Positions 12,261-24,669 of a stretch of 64,000 nt of DNA are shown piece after piece. The notes below the pieces were generated by a model that ran no database searches, had not been told where the DNA came from, and saw nothing but the letters and a program-made list of their open reading frames with translations. The position numbers were made by a program, and so were the translations under genes. The DNA is taken from assembly GCA_015227615.1 (NCBI GenBank), contig JAALGZ010000059.1:62001-126000 (forward strand), read 5' to 3'. Numbering within the stretch: position 1 is the stretch's first letter; the number at the start of each line of letters is the position of its first letter. Source of the stretch: Labyrinthula sp. Ha. Its lineage: Eukaryota; Sar; Bigyra; Labyrinthulida; Labyrinthulaceae.

Positions 12261-13313
12261 TTTCCTTAAGTCTCTTTGTACAAGCATGATTACCTACAAT
12301 TTGCTTTTCTTGTGCATCTCTATAAAAATTTTGTTGGTATGATTTATCTGATGAGGTTGTTCAAGACAATGACAATTTTATTTAATGTTCATCTCGTTGT
12401 CATGTGCTAAGACTGAGAACAAACTTTGCGCTTAAGAATGAGAAAACAAATTACTTGTTCATTACGGTGGTGCTGACAAAAGTTGAAAATAATACAACCG
12501 ATATTTTCCAAGAGAAGAGCACCGTTTCCATAACAGCACCTGAGGAAGAGAAACAATAAAGAAGAATCCGTTCGGTTCCTACCTTTGCAGATTCGACTCG
12601 GTCTGATTTTGTTTGGACATGGAAAAAAGGATTATTCATCTAGAAATGATTTTGACGTTAGAATTTGGTATTTTAGCCATACCTTGGTACTCTATTACAT
12701 TTTCTCAAACTCATCAAAAGGTGGATCTTAATCTGCTCTAGCCTAAATGTTGCCATGAGACAAGATAATTTTTATTTTTGGGTGTTGTTACTAACTCTGT
12801 TTCACCTTTAGTGTTTGTTTATAAGAGTTTCTTTACGGGTATTAGTGTAGTGCTATACTTTCTTCATGTTAATTAAAACTTATGAAGGACGATCTCTTAA
12901 GCTCAATAAATTCTAACCAAATGTATTTTAATTGATATAAAAAATTATTCGACTTTTATGTATTCCTATCTTATCTAATAAGGTAATAGATATAAAACAA
13001 TATCATAAATATCAAAAAAAGTGAGACAAAGGAAATAGAATAACAAATATTTAATACAAGGCATTTATTCTATATTAGAATTTACAAGAAGTGAATCTTC
13101 TTTGTGATGTAGTACAATTTTTTGTATTATTTTATGTGTATGTCATATAATATAAAATTACCATAATATCAATTTTGAATCTCCCTTAATTTGTGTAATT
13201 TACAGATCATTGAAATAAGTACTACAATGATTTACTATTTACCACATATACTGTTACTCATATTTGTAGGGTAGTACAAAATCAAATACAAAAGAAAACA
13301 AACAAAATCAAAC
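12261..13313. other. gene-free tract and ELO upstream region
   Basis: No gene is visible. The last 60 bases before 13314 are an A/C-rich, T-poor leader (CAAATACAAAAGAAAACAAAC), similar in style to the leaders of the other host genes here. Confidence 0.45.
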
Positions 13314-14243
13314 ATGACAGTAGAACAACAACTTATTCAAAGCACCTTTTTCTCTCAATTAAATGCCTTCTTCGTAACCCAAGTTTCTGCTTTCTTTCCT
13401 CAAGAGCTCATCTCTCAAATCAACTCCCTTGAACCCCAAATTATCCACTTCTTCAATCCCAACTTACTCCATGAAACAACTCCAACTGAATCCTACCCAC
13501 TAAATTCCTTTCTTGCAACTATCTCTGGAACTTTGTTTTACCTAATCTCCGTATTTTCACTAACTATTCTAGTCAAAACAACATCTAACTCCAAATCCAT
13601 ATCCTCACCACGTAAATCAAACACTGTGCTTTCCAAGTTCACAGCAGAACCACTTCTTTTCTTCATCAGCATCTATAATTTTGTACAAGTAGTTTTATGT
13701 TCTTATATGACTATTCGTACACTACAAATATTCTTTCAAGAAGGATATAATCTTGCTCCAAATCAATATATTATACAAAGAAATACTATGGCAAATATTC
13801 ATTGGTTATTTTATGTTTCAAAAGTTCTTGATTTTTTTGATACTTGGTTTATTATTCTTAGACATAAATGGCGTCAACTTAGTTTTTTACATGTATATCA
13901 TCATGGAAGTATTTTTCTATTACAGTGGATTTATCAACGTGCTGGATATGATGGTGATGTATATTTTATAATAGTTGCAAATGCTTTTATTCATTCAGTA
14001 ATGTATAGTTATTATTTATTGAGAACTTTTAATATAAAAATTCCTAGAGTTATGAAAATGATGGTAACTAATTTACAAATTATACAATTTGTAAGTATGC
14101 AAGTTCATGGTGCTTTTATAGCTTGGAATAATGGAGAATATCCAGTTAGACTTGCTTATTTATATTTAGTATATATATTTTTTATGTTACTTTTATTTTT
14201 GAACTTTCATAGAAAAAATTACACTAAGCAAAAAGTAAACTAA
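13314..14243 (+). CDS. ELO-family very-long-chain fatty acid elongase (3-ketoacyl-CoA synthase)
   Basis: This enzyme condenses malonyl-CoA with an acyl-CoA in the ER membrane, the first step of each elongation cycle. All four ELO hallmarks are present in order in the 309 residues: KVLDFFDT (170-177), HVYHH (193-197), HSVMYSYY (227-234) and TNLQIIQF (252-259). Hydrophobic segments near 65-87, 113-140, 172-182, 198-207, 215-235 and 281-297 fit the multi-pass fold. The chain ends KQKVN, a KxKxx-type ER retrieval signal. A Gln five residues before the first His of the box is usually linked to the PUFA-type subgroup; that is recalled knowledge, not a test. The first 60 residues are longer than usual. 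No intron is needed. The first third is rich in C-ending codons and the rest in A/T-ending ones. Confidence 0.93.
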   Translation: MTVEQQLIQSTFFSQLNAFFVTQVSAFFPQELISQINSLEPQIIHFFNPNLLHETTPTESYPLNSFLATISGTLFYLISVFSLTILVKTTSNSKSISSPRKSNTVLSKFTAEPLLFFISIYNFVQVVLCSYMTIRTLQIFFQEGYNLAPNQYIIQRNTMANIHWLFYVSKVLDFFDTWFIILRHKWRQLSFLHVYHHGSIFLLQWIYQRAGYDGDVYFIIVANAFIHSVMYSYYLLRTFNIKIPRVMKMMVTNLQIIQFVSMQVHGAFIAWNNGEYPVRLAYLYLVYIFFMLLLFLNFHRKNYTKQKVN

Positions 14244-15323
14244 CTCTTAATAATATGAAAGGTTTTTTTTCAAGAAATACAACTTGAATGTGTTTAACCA
14301 AGTCTTTAAAAAGATTTACTTTTAGTTCTATTGCAAACATTCTAAAAGAAGAATGAGTCCTGCTTTCATAGGTTGCAAGTGATAAATAAAAAACGGAGTT
14401 AAAAGTTTGAATAGTTTGAAAAGTAGAATATAAATTACTCTGAAGTTCTTTATTAGATTCCTAAGAAAGAAAGAAGTTTCTAATGTTGAAGAAAGAATCA
14501 GATTGAATAAATGAGTCTGAGAAGTAAGTGTATAGTTTAAATTTTGTATGCAGTTTTATTTTAAACCAAGTATATGAGAAAAATTATTTGAGAATATATT
14601 TTTTTTATACATAATTAAGAGTAATAAAAATTATTGAGTGAGAAATTGTTTTAATTTTTACGTTAGCGACAGTAACTCTAGTTAGCAAAGTAAGTTGAAG
14701 ATGTTTGAACACAAGGTAGAAGCTTTTTCAGCCATTAATTCAGTATTATCATAAAAAATATAAAAATTTTATAATGAAAACTGATCTGTAACCAGTCGAA
14801 TAAACAGTTTACTTCAACTTTACTATTAGAGCAAAATGTTTAGGCGCCATAGATTACTCGACCTTCTAATGAAGGTATATAAGAAAACGAAAATGCTATA
14901 AATATACAGTTTTTCAAAAAAAAATATTTTAAAATCTTTATAGTAAACATGTTCTTTTTATTTTCTATGTCTAAACTTAAGATTCTCAAAAAATATCCTT
15001 TAATATAAGTTACATAACAGTTTTTTCGGTAGAAACACAATATTACATTACTATATTATTTGCTTATCAAACAGACAAACAAATTTGAAAAGTGACACCA
15101 AATATTCACAATTGAGAACCTTTATTCTACATCAATTCAAATCAATTGAGATTCAAAGAAAGTAAAAAAATAATTTACTTATCAAGTAGTCATAACTAAG
15201 AACAATCGACAAAAGTAAACTGTTACCAAGGGTTATCTCAACTAGTTTGGCTTCTTACTAAACAAGTCAATCTTGCCACTTCATTAGAAAGTTGGTACAA
15301 GTAAATTCACCTTTTATTTTAAT
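14244..15323. other. intergenic, no gene seen
   Basis: This is AT-rich spacer between the elongase and the next gene. No frame with protein-like composition was found. Confidence 0.5.
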
Positions 15324-16049
15324 ATGATAACCACCTGGAAATTAATTTTTAGCTATCCCGATCCAGTTTCTGAGAGGAATAAAATATTAGAAGCTTTTGA
15401 TAATTTTGTTGAAACAAATTCTTTAACTTACTCAAGAAATGATATCAAAACTATTATTCTAGGAAAGAGAACTTTGTATTATAATATTCAATGTTTATGC
15501 ACAAAATTAAAGTACAGACTTTGTTATGATGAGAAGATCAGTAACTTTACAGATTGCTTTCTAGCTATTTTGTATAGTTTACTATTTTTTTTAGGTTATC
15601 TGTATGAATTTATTTTTTCTATTTTAGGTTGTTTTTATGGTTGGTTTATTTATGTTTTTTGTATAAGTGAGTGCTTAGATATTAAAAAAGGAAGAAAAAG
15701 TCTTTATACTAAAGCAATAATTTTATCTGATGCATTTTTTATTTATCAAGAGACTTTGCCAGAAGAAATATCTCCTGACCTTTCATGTACCTGGAGGAAA
15801 ATATGCTTCTATTGGATGTCTTGTTGTTCAAGTGATTATTACCTTGTCTATCACCAAAGTGAATACAAAAGAGTAATTCCTTTTAAAGACGAATATTTTA
15901 CTGGTAAGTTGGTTGTTCCTGTACCAACAACTAAAATCAAATATATTATGTTTCATCGACTTTCTTACGATCTTTTGTTTACAGAAGAAGAAAGTCATAT
16001 TATGCAAGAGGTATTCAAAAAATATAAAGATCAACTTGATATAGTTTAA
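15324..16049 (+). CDS. unknown membrane protein, 241 aa
   Basis: I do not recognise this protein. The frame runs from ATG after a TTTTATTTTAAT leader to TAA. Residues 1-75 are soluble-looking, with several Cys and aromatic residues. Residues 78-117 form one long hydrophobic stretch, best read as two transmembrane helices with a tight turn. The C-terminal 125 residues are polar with a Cys-rich patch (CFYWMSCCSSDYY, 161-173). Both ends would lie on the same side of the membrane. Composition is that of a real gene, and it follows the elongase in the same direction, but no functional link can be read from that. Confidence 0.7.
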   Translation: MITTWKLIFSYPDPVSERNKILEAFDNFVETNSLTYSRNDIKTIILGKRTLYYNIQCLCTKLKYRLCYDEKISNFTDCFLAILYSLLFFLGYLYEFIFSILGCFYGWFIYVFCISECLDIKKGRKSLYTKAIILSDAFFIYQETLPEEISPDLSCTWRKICFYWMSCCSSDYYLVYHQSEYKRVIPFKDEYFTGKLVVPVPTTKIKYIMFHRLSYDLLFTEEESHIMQEVFKKYKDQLDIV

Positions 16050-16691
16050 TAAATACTTGTGGGTAATACCAAAGGTTTTTCTTATACATAAGATTCTGTT
16101 TTTCAGCTTCTTCAAGAACAAGTTAAATTTAGTTTTATCACCCATCAGAATATCAAGAAACAAAATGCAAACCGAAGAAAAATAACTTAAGCAACTAAAA
16201 TAGATATCAACTGAATGTTCAGAAAAACTTGAACAAGGAAAGGTATTTAATTTCAACTTGAAATCAATTACTAGGTTTGATATATAGTATCCAGTTTTTT
16301 AACCTTTATTATGATTCATGAATTATTTGGAGATGATACTTATATAAGATTTTTTTTTGTATTTGCGAGAACACACAAAATATTTTGACAGATGATTTAT
16401 TCATAGATATATAGTTTGTTCTTGATATTTTTTTCTTTACTTCTGTGCATTCTAAAATATTTTTATGTATTGAATAATAAATATATTATAATTTAAATAT
16501 AAGATCCAGTCTGTGTATTATTGAATACTATTTTCATTTTTTAACAGGTTCACCCATTTTTTCACGTTGAAAAGGTTATTAAGCTAAAGTCAGAGAGGTA
16601 TAGAACTTCCTGGAGATAAAACATAAATATACAAAGTAATAACAAAAGGATAGACTATTTTAATTTTTATTAGAAGAAATGAATAATATAT
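16050..16691. other. intergenic tract up to the copia insertion
   Basis: No gene is visible. It ends with the TATAT target-site copy at 16687-16691 that flanks the young copia element. Confidence 0.5.
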
Positions 16692-16829
16692 AGTGAATAT
16701 CTAGTATAAATGTGTAAAATGTAAGTATTTAAAAGTATTTCTTGTATTATGTATTGTGTCTTAGTAGTTAATTGATAATTACCCAAAATATATATCCAAT
16801 TGTAACTTGTAAATCTGTAAATGCTAACT
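16692..16829 (-). repeat. 3' LTR of the young copia element
   Basis: This 138-bp repeat is base-for-base identical to 21421-21558. It is unusually short for an LTR. The TATAT target copy lies directly outside. Confidence 0.95.
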
Positions 16830-19800
16830 CCGTGTCCGCAAAATGTAAACGGGGATTAGGTAAAAAAAGGTAAAACCATTAAAAAAAACCTAATTTGTGT
16901 CGTAAGTTAGATTAAAGTATGTTTCCATTGAAATTTTGAAGTTGCAGCTTCCCAAAATTTATTAAATGTTTTAAATTCCAAAGGTTTAGTCAGAGCATCT
17001 GAAAAATTGAACTGTCTTGAGATGTAGGCAACAGTCAGGTTAGAATTTTTGAGATGAGATTTAATGAATGCTACCTGTACTGCTGCAAACTTGTACCTTA
17101 GTGTTAAAGGTCTTTGTAATGTCTTTACAGTTGATGCTGAATCAGTAAGAATGCCGAGCTTTGCGTTTGAATTTGTCATTTCAGTAACTAAGCCTTGAAT
17201 GTAAAGTAGATGTTTTGTTGCTCTGTAGACTTCGTAAAGCTCTGCATTAGGAGCAGAAGTAGCAATGATTGCCTGGTTTGAAGCATGTGCAGAAACTAAA
17301 GTGCTGTCAAGGTAGAGGTACCTACCTGAAGTTGATCTTCTAGAAATTGCGTTAGTTGCAAAAGACGCATCAACTACAGCAACAATTTGATGAAATTTAG
17401 TAATTGTTTCCATTCTGAAGGTTCTTTTGAAAGATTGATTCTGTTGTAAGTAGCCTAGTAGGCTTTGAAGTGCAATCCAGTGTTTAACTGATGGTTCAGT
17501 AGATCCAGTTGCAATCTTACTTAGAGCTAACAAAATGTCCAACCTGGTGTGTCTCAAAAAGCCTAAGCTACCCAAACACTCTCGAAAAGGCACTTTGTCT
17601 TTAAGTTTTTCCACTGGTTGTGTGTCAAAATCAGATTGAATCGGAATGTTAGAGATTTTGATGAAAGTTTGAAATTTGTTTAAAGTCTTGCGCAAGTAGC
17701 TTTCTTGTTGAAGGTAGTAGTTTCCAAGCTCATCTCTCTCAATCACGCAACCAAGGAAGTCAACTGTTTGGTTGATTTCAGTAGTTTTTAACTTGAAATG
17801 TTTCTTGAGTGCTTGAGTGCAATGTTGAATTCTAGCGAGAGTACCCAGTAAAAGTAAATCGTCAACGTAAGAAAGAATGTAGATGTCTTTTCCAAAGAAA
17901 ACACACTCATCGTACTGTGATTGGTTAAGTTTGAGTGATGTTTTCATGATGTTTGAAAAATGATTCCACCAAATTAGTGGTGCCTCACGTAACCCGTAGA
18001 GGTTTCTTTTAATTAGTAAGACGTGATCTTTTCTAAGTGAGAAGTCAGGATGTCCTTCAGGAATTTCTGCAAAAAGTTTAACATCTTTTGGTAGAGGTGC
18101 GTAGAGAAAAGCAGCTTCTACATCTGCTGTTCTGAAAGAAAATTGCTGTTGAGCAGCTAGTGTTAGAGCTGTTGTAAGGCTGTCTAGGTGTAGAGTAGGA
18201 GAAGAGTAGTCTGCTTGAAGTTTGTACTTTTGATGACGTCCGTTGAAGACAAGTCGCGCTTTTGCTAGACCACTTCTTTTTCTTGTCAAAACAAAGATTA
18301 ATTTTCCAACTTCGTCGTTTGTGTTAATTTCTGAGCGTTTTACGATGCTAAGAACATTTCTAGCATGCATGTGCTGAAGCTCCTTCTGAATTGCCTTGTC
18401 GTACTCTTCTTTTTGCGGATGGTTGGCGAGGTCTTTGTACATTCTCGGGTGTTGCTTAAGTTTTGAGTCTAAAATCATTTCTTTTAGTTTTTCCTTTTGT
18501 CTGGGAGTTCGATTTTTAATCTTGTGTTTCTTTGACTCTGAAGTTTCGTAAACAAAGTAGTTTAAGGAATTTTCAAATCGTTTTGGAAGTTTAAGTGTTC
18601 TTCCTGTTCGAGAGTGTGATTGTTTGAAGATCGGGTGCTGTTGCGTACCTTCAGTGTCTAAGTTGCTAGATTCAACAGGTGCAGTTGGGGGTGTTTCTTC
18701 ATCATCTTCTGGAGGATTGGTTTCCTCTGATGTAGTACTAGACTTGCTAGTTTCAAAGTTTAGAGATTGAATTGGTTCTGTGGTTGATTCATCATCAGTG
18801 CCACTACTCTCTGTAGAGTCAGTTTCGTAGAGATTCATTGAATGTTTTGAAATTTTAATCAACGGTAACTTTTCTGCTCTTGAAATTGAATCATGAAATT
18901 TAGTTTCTACGAAATGAATGTCTTGTAATTGTGCATGTGAGATTCTTTTTGTTCTTTTGTTTAGTAAGGTACAAGTAAGGAAAGATCCAAGTGGATCGAA
19001 GCCAAGAAAAATCAATGGAATTGAAACATCATTGAACTTGTCTTTTCTTTGCTGAGAAGGAACAATTTTGTGTGCTAAACATCCAAAAACTTTTACATGT
19101 TGGAGCTTTGGTTTGTACCCATGAAAAACTTCAAGAGGGGTTAGGTTTTCCAAGGCGATGTGAGGTAATCTGTTTTTAATGAAGGAAGCGTGGTTGACAG
19201 CAAATTTCCACCAGTCAGTGGAGAGTTTTGCATGTTTAAGTGCAGATCTAGCAAGTGTTCTAAGTGAAACGAATTGAACGTTCTGCTAAACCATTTGTTT
19301 CTCCATGTCTTTCCGGAGTCGCAAGTTTAAAACGGATTTTGTTTTCATGAAGTGTGCTAAGAAATTCTGTAGTTAAGAATCCAGTTTGTCTGTCTAAAAC
19401 AAGGAGATTGCAAGTTGATTTTGCCTGACTAAGTAAATTGTAAAAGCTGTGTTTCAAGTCAGATGATTTGGTTGAGAGTGAAAACGATGTCCAAATCCAT
19501 CGAGTAAATTGATCAGCAACCACCAACATGCATCCTGTGTGGTGCCTGCTTGGTAGCAGCAGGTCCAAATGCCAAACCTGATTTTTCTTCCGTGCATTAG
19601 TCTTAAGGAGCGAATCAGTTTTCAAAGGCATTCGTCTCATCTTAGTTAAGGCACATGTTTCACAGTCCGCGCTAGTAAATTTTTCATTTTCAAAAAGCCC
19701 AAGGTGAGAAAGTTTGTTTGTTGATGCATGCATGAACCTGTAGTGCCAGATCGAGTCTGGTGAATGATCCAGGGTTGTGTAGCAAGGATCCGTGCTGTGT

Positions 19801-21420
19801 TCAATCCAAGCTTTACTGATGCCATTAATGTTCTGAAGCTTGCTGTGCTCTCCATTTGCAAACTTGATCGATCCATGTGAAGGATCGTAGTTGATGTTGC
19901 ATCCCAACTGGTAGAGGAGCTTGTTTGAAAGTAAACATGTTTCTGCATCTTTGATGTAGTAAGCTGGAAGTGTTAGAGATCTTGTAGTGTCAGAAAATTT
20001 GATCTGAACTGTTCCAACACCAGTGATCATTACTTTGTTTTTCAAAACTTGAATCGTGTTTTCGTTTTTGTAAAGGTTTAGATGAGTAAAGAAGCACGGG
20101 TCGTTAAAAACATTGCAACTAGAACCAGTGTCAATGACACACGAGACCAAATTCTGTCCTCCTGTTTGTGAGTTCTTGACATTTTCTTCAGCCAGGTAAG
20201 ATTGGGAGGTAGATTTGTTTGTAAGGAAAGTGACGAATGTTTCAGGAGCTACAAGTGGTTTGTCTTCTGTGATGTAAGTTGCTGCATTCGAGGACTGAGT
20301 TTGTTTGCCTGTGTTGTTGAATGTTTTCGGTGTTCTGTTTTTCCTGTTTTTAAGACTCTGTAGAAACCTTCTTTCACTGGCAAATCTGGTACACACGCTT
20401 TCCAAATGGTTTCTTCTTCCACATGAGCATGTGTTTCCTTTTGCTTTGCAGCTCCTGTAATGATTGTTGAATCCGCTGGAAAAGTTTTCACCGCACAAGA
20501 CGCAGGTGTTTTGTGGAAGTCTAAAGTTGTTTGAGCTCTTCTGATTGTTAGTTTGGTAGTTTGTGAAGTTTACTGTAAGAGTTTCGTCATGTGGTAAAAT
20601 GCCTCTGGGATCGTGTGCGTAGACCTTAGAAGAGATTTGAGACTGAACGGTGTTAAGTTTTTCAGTGCTTGTTAAATCTAAATTTGTAAGTGTAGAAAGT
20701 AGAATGTTGTTGCTAGTTCGATTTTCCTTGATCTTTGAAACGTAAATCATTGCCTGGTCAAGCGTCTTCGTAAACATTCCATGTTGTGTACAGAAGGTTA
20801 GAGCTTTGTCGAATTTTTGATTGAAATCCATTAGACTTTCTTCGTTTTTCCATTTTAAGTTCATGAAAGTTGAAAAGATTGCAGAAAGTTGCGTGTCACG
20901 TGAGAGGTAAAAGCTGTGACCTAGAGTTCGAATGATTTTGTTCAGTCTGTAAGGGTAGGTGAGACTTGTAAGGTAGTCAATTTGTTCGGGAAAGAATGTG
21001 ATCAAATGATCAGAAATGAATTCGTCCGCATCTTCGGAAAGGACAAAGTAGTCTGTTTTCGTAGCATTTGAAAAGTCAGGAAGTTGCTCTGGGTTGATTG
21101 AGTCCACCAGTAAGTCCAAGTGTTTTCTTCCCTTTTCTCTGCAGACTTTGTTCAGTTGGACAGCTTCACCAGCTTTTTCTGTGTTTTCCACTACTGTTCC
21201 ATCACTTGAGTAAGTAGACTCTACGCAGGTATGATTCAGCTGCTTAATGTAGAGCTCAATGAACCTCTTGAGTGTGATGAAGTTTTCTTGCGTTCTCAAA
21301 TCCAAAACCTTATTTTTGAGTGCCTCAGAGAGAATTAACTTCGCAGCTTTCGTAGTTTGAGGGAGAATAGTATTGTCCTTAAATCTAACAGTGTAGAGGA
21401 CCATTTGCCAGTCGCAACCA

Positions 21421-21558
21421 AGTGAATATCTAGTATAAATGTGTAAAATGTAAGTATTTAAAAGTATTTCTTGTATTATGTATTGTGTCTTAGTAGTTAA
21501 TTGATAATTACCCAAAATATATATCCAATTGTAACTTGTAAATCTGTAAATGCTAACT
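21421..21558 (-). repeat. 5' LTR of the young copia element
   Basis: This is the identical partner of 16692-16829 and is followed by the second TATAT copy at 21559-21563. Being upstream of the coding region on the minus strand, it should hold the element's promoter. Confidence 0.95.
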
Positions 21559-22312
21559 TATATATTAATATGTTCAATAAGTATTCTTCTCACTTCAGAT
21601 ATTTAAGTTCTCATATATCAAGAAAAAGCGAAATGTTGCATTACCACAACAATTGAATTTATCTTAAACCAGTGTTGGGATTTGGGAAAGGGGGAGTCAG
21701 ACAATAAGCAGTCGAGTGTATGACTCTCTCCATACTTACTGTTTACACTTTATATAGTTATAATACAATATTACATTACCGCACAATTAGTGCAACTTTA
21801 CATAATACATCTTTACTAATACATAAGCACCGGAAACAACAGATTGTAAAACCTCAATATCTCAACAGCTGCTTAAAATTAGAAGACGTTACTTATATCA
21901 TTTTAAAGCTGTTTTCAAGTTATTTCAGTTTATTTAATTTAATATACGTATCCTCATACACATATAGACGATACGGACAATTACTTGTCTAACTGGGGGA
22001 ACCATGATTGTTCAAGAAATCTCGGGTAACCGCAATATTTCAGACAGGGAAATGGGAAATCGTCACAATTCTTAAGGTTTTCTTTATTTCCCATCGAGAG
22101 AATTTCCCAGATTAAAAGAGCATTGAGAGCTATTAAGAAACTTTTGAGAAAACACATACGTAGCAAAGCGAAGATGTGGATAAACCTTTAGAGGTTGGAA
22201 GCGCTAAATATTGTCTTTTTTTTTCGTTGGTTCGTTTTAACCTAAACCCTGTATCTTCCGAAAGACTGAGAATCAATCATTTACCAAAATGTTACTCTTA
22301 ATGTAGTTTAAC
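21559..22312. other. spacer between two copia elements
   Basis: No gene seen. The stretch separates the young copia element from the old one. Confidence 0.5.
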
Positions 22313-22411
22313 GAGTTTCTGTCATTCTAACTTAAGCTCTAAAGCCCATACTAGTAACTAGCATGGTCTATATTTACTCTATGTAACAGACTAAGTCATA
22401 TTTCAGATATT
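22313..22411 (-). repeat. 3' LTR remnant of the old copia element
   Basis: The stretch from GAGTTTCTGTCATTCTA to CTAAGTCATATTTCAGATATT aligns with 27330-27428 along its whole length, with scattered differences and small gaps. Confidence 0.65.
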
Positions 22412-23824
22412 CAAGACGCTCCGTCTTTTTCTTTATCTTTATCTTCTTCCCCTTTCTTTTCTTTTTTTCTGCACCTTTTTCTTCGACTTAAAAATCCACT
22501 TGGCCATTCTGTCGTACGTTCCTCTTACTGTTGTTTTCCTGAAAAAAAATCGAGGATTTTACCTGCCTTCTACATAATTTAATACCTATCCAGTTTCCTT
22601 GAGCACTTATTTACTTAAAGAATACTTTATTCTAGCAAGCCTCAATTTCTTGGAGAAACTTTTTCTTTTATCCATTGTCATCGAACGATGAAAATCTAAA
22701 TATGTATGAACTGTCTTCTTTTTTACTCTAATCAAATTTCGAATTTTCCCCAACCTCACTAAGTTACCCAATTCTATACTGTAGCTAATAAATTCCAGTT
22801 AGGTGATACTTTTTGCGACTAAATCTATTTTTTTCAAATAATTCGAAGTAAAATCCTGCGAATAATGGCCGCGTCTATGCTTTTCTATGAAGCTAATACG
22901 TTCTTCCAGCTGGAAACATGAAACATTTCAATTTTGTTCTGATTTATGTTTTGTATTTTATAGTTAAGCCCTATTTTGAGACAAGTGTTCAGGTAGCTAA
23001 ATAAATTTTCTTTTCTTAGATGTTACAGTCAGGGTTGTTGCAATGACATAGGCAACCTGTTGACCAAAACTGTGATATCTGTTATCACTGCTCTTCCACT
23101 GAAGAGGAGTGTGTCGAATAGCCTCTTAACCAGTTGCGAATCTACCATTGCTCTCGTCTTGTTCAGATAAATCCCCGGTTGATGGGGTATCTATGTATCT
23201 TTCATGTTATTGCATTCGCATGTACTAGTTCTTTGCTATATGTGTTTTCAACCAACAGCTTCAAGTTTTTGTTTTGTACGCTTTTTGCGAGCATACAAAT
23301 TTCTTATCTCATTAGTATGTTTTATTCCATTAAGAGCAGCCATTTTTTGCATTATTGCTTTATCGCTAATAGATATTAAAAACGAAGATGAAAAATCATC
23401 GACATAAACGACCAAGAAGCATGTGTTTCCTGATTCAAGTTTCCTGCGGTAAAATGTCCTCTCAAAGACACGGAGCTTAAACCCAAGTATCATCAAAGCC
23501 AAGTTCCGGTTTTGAAACCGGCCGTAAAAAATTTCCTTGATTTCAGCAACAACTCTGTCGGTAACACCTACCTTTAGTTTTCTAATTCGATAGTCTTTGA
23601 GTGGCACAGTATAATAATTATTGCTCGGAAGCTTCGCCTTTAAAGAAGTGTTGGTAACGTAAATTTATAACAGTTGATGATAGTTGAAAGAGTGTTGGTC
23701 AAAAATAATCTAATGGCTTCAAAAAGTGGAACTAGAGTATAAATTTCTGTGACTGGGCAAAACTGGGACCTGGTAATAGTAATTATTACATTAAAGGTAT
23801 ATTTCGGGCTCGGGTTTTTTGACC

Positions 23825-24669
23825 CCGGAGTCAGATACTCCTCTTGATTTCATTGGTCAGATCGATTTCCCAAATTTTTTTTTCATTATACTTCGTCTGA
23901 ATAATCGATGAGCAGAACAATAATTTCCAATACTTAGACAAAAAAGAGGGGGGGGGGGGCTGGGAACAAATTGAAGTGTAGTAGAAGATACCAAAAACAT
24001 ATTAATAGTAAAAAAACATTAAAATGTGAAGTTACATGACCCTAGCATAGCGGGAAGTCTTTCATGCTCCCCGCATCTTTAAAAATGGCCCCATGACTCG
24101 GCCCTCGATGAAGATGAGGATGGATTTAAATCTTTTTCCATAGTTTGAATACAGAAACTTGAAAATATGTGTAGAAGTTAATAAGTAAACATATGAAGTG
24201 ACATAATTAAAAGTTTAAAACAAATAATTTTGAAAACTCAAATTCAGAAGATATAGATTTTTGTTAAAATTAAAATTTAAGAATTAAGTGGATTCGTCAT
24301 CTACTCTAGGTTCAAGTTTTTTTTATCCAAACCAGATTTATTTTTTTTCTTGAAATATAAATCCTTCAACCTCATCCCTTTTTTTCCAATAATCCTTAAC
24401 CTTGAGTTTTGCCTTGAGTAAAATCTGCATTTTCAACCCTCTGAGCAGCATTAAATCTTGTAAATTCTTGTTAAATCTTGTATGTTCTTGCCAAATCTTG
24501 TAAATTATTATGTTTTCGCGGTACCAGCTTTGTCCTGTCCTGGCTTTCATTATGCAACTGCCATGATTTAAAAATTTTTATTTTGATTTTGTTGGTTTGT
24601 TCTTTTTTCAAAAAAAAAATTGGGCAATTAAAAATTCAGCCAATGAAATTTAGGAGTGTCTGACCCCGG
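23825..24669. mobile_element. 845-bp inverted-repeat DNA element (MITE-like)
   Basis: The ends are inverted repeats of about 30 bp. The left end runs CCGGAGTCAGATACTCC then TTGATTTCATTGG, and the right end, read in reverse, runs CCGGGGTCAGACACTCC then AAATTTCATTGG. There is no transposase frame inside, so it would be non-autonomous. The interior has a G11-12 run near 23.95 kb, a 377-bp segment also found inverted at 59.4 kb, and three 20-bp tandem units at 24451-24510. No target duplication is obvious. It sits inside the old copia element and so is younger than it. Confidence 0.6.
24451..24510 (+). repeat. three 20-bp tandem repeats
   Basis: The unit TTAAATCTTGTAAATTCTTG is repeated three times with small changes. 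It lies inside the inverted-repeat element. Confidence 0.8.

Larger units (their letters stand above)
16692..21558 (-). mobile_element. young, near-complete Ty1/copia LTR retrotransposon
   Basis: The element is 4,867 bp and lies on the minus strand, bounded by identical 138-bp LTRs and by a 5-bp TATAT duplication on both sides (16687-16691 and 21559-21563). In coding order it has gag with a Cys/His-rich finger (about 20.4-21.4 kb), protease with DTGSS (near 20.1 kb), integrase (about 19.2-19.8 kb, GETNGLAERS), reverse transcriptase (about 17.8-18.4 kb, YVDDLLLL) and RNase H (about 17.0-17.4 kb). This is the copia order, with integrase before RT. Just inside the 5' LTR the minus strand begins TGGTTGCGACTGG, a plausible tRNA primer site. 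Coding capacity is almost whole, with about one or two breaks. Identical LTRs mean a very recent insertion. Confidence 0.95.

Noticed and set aside
22430-22500. Long pyrimidine tract that could be a splice-site tract or simple repeat
   Set aside because: Its place just inside the old copia 3' LTR fits the element's polypurine tract on the minus strand better.
24451-24510. Regular 20-bp repeats that might suggest a CRISPR-like array
   Set aside because: Units are contiguous without spacers, in a eukaryotic transposon. A simple tandem repeat.
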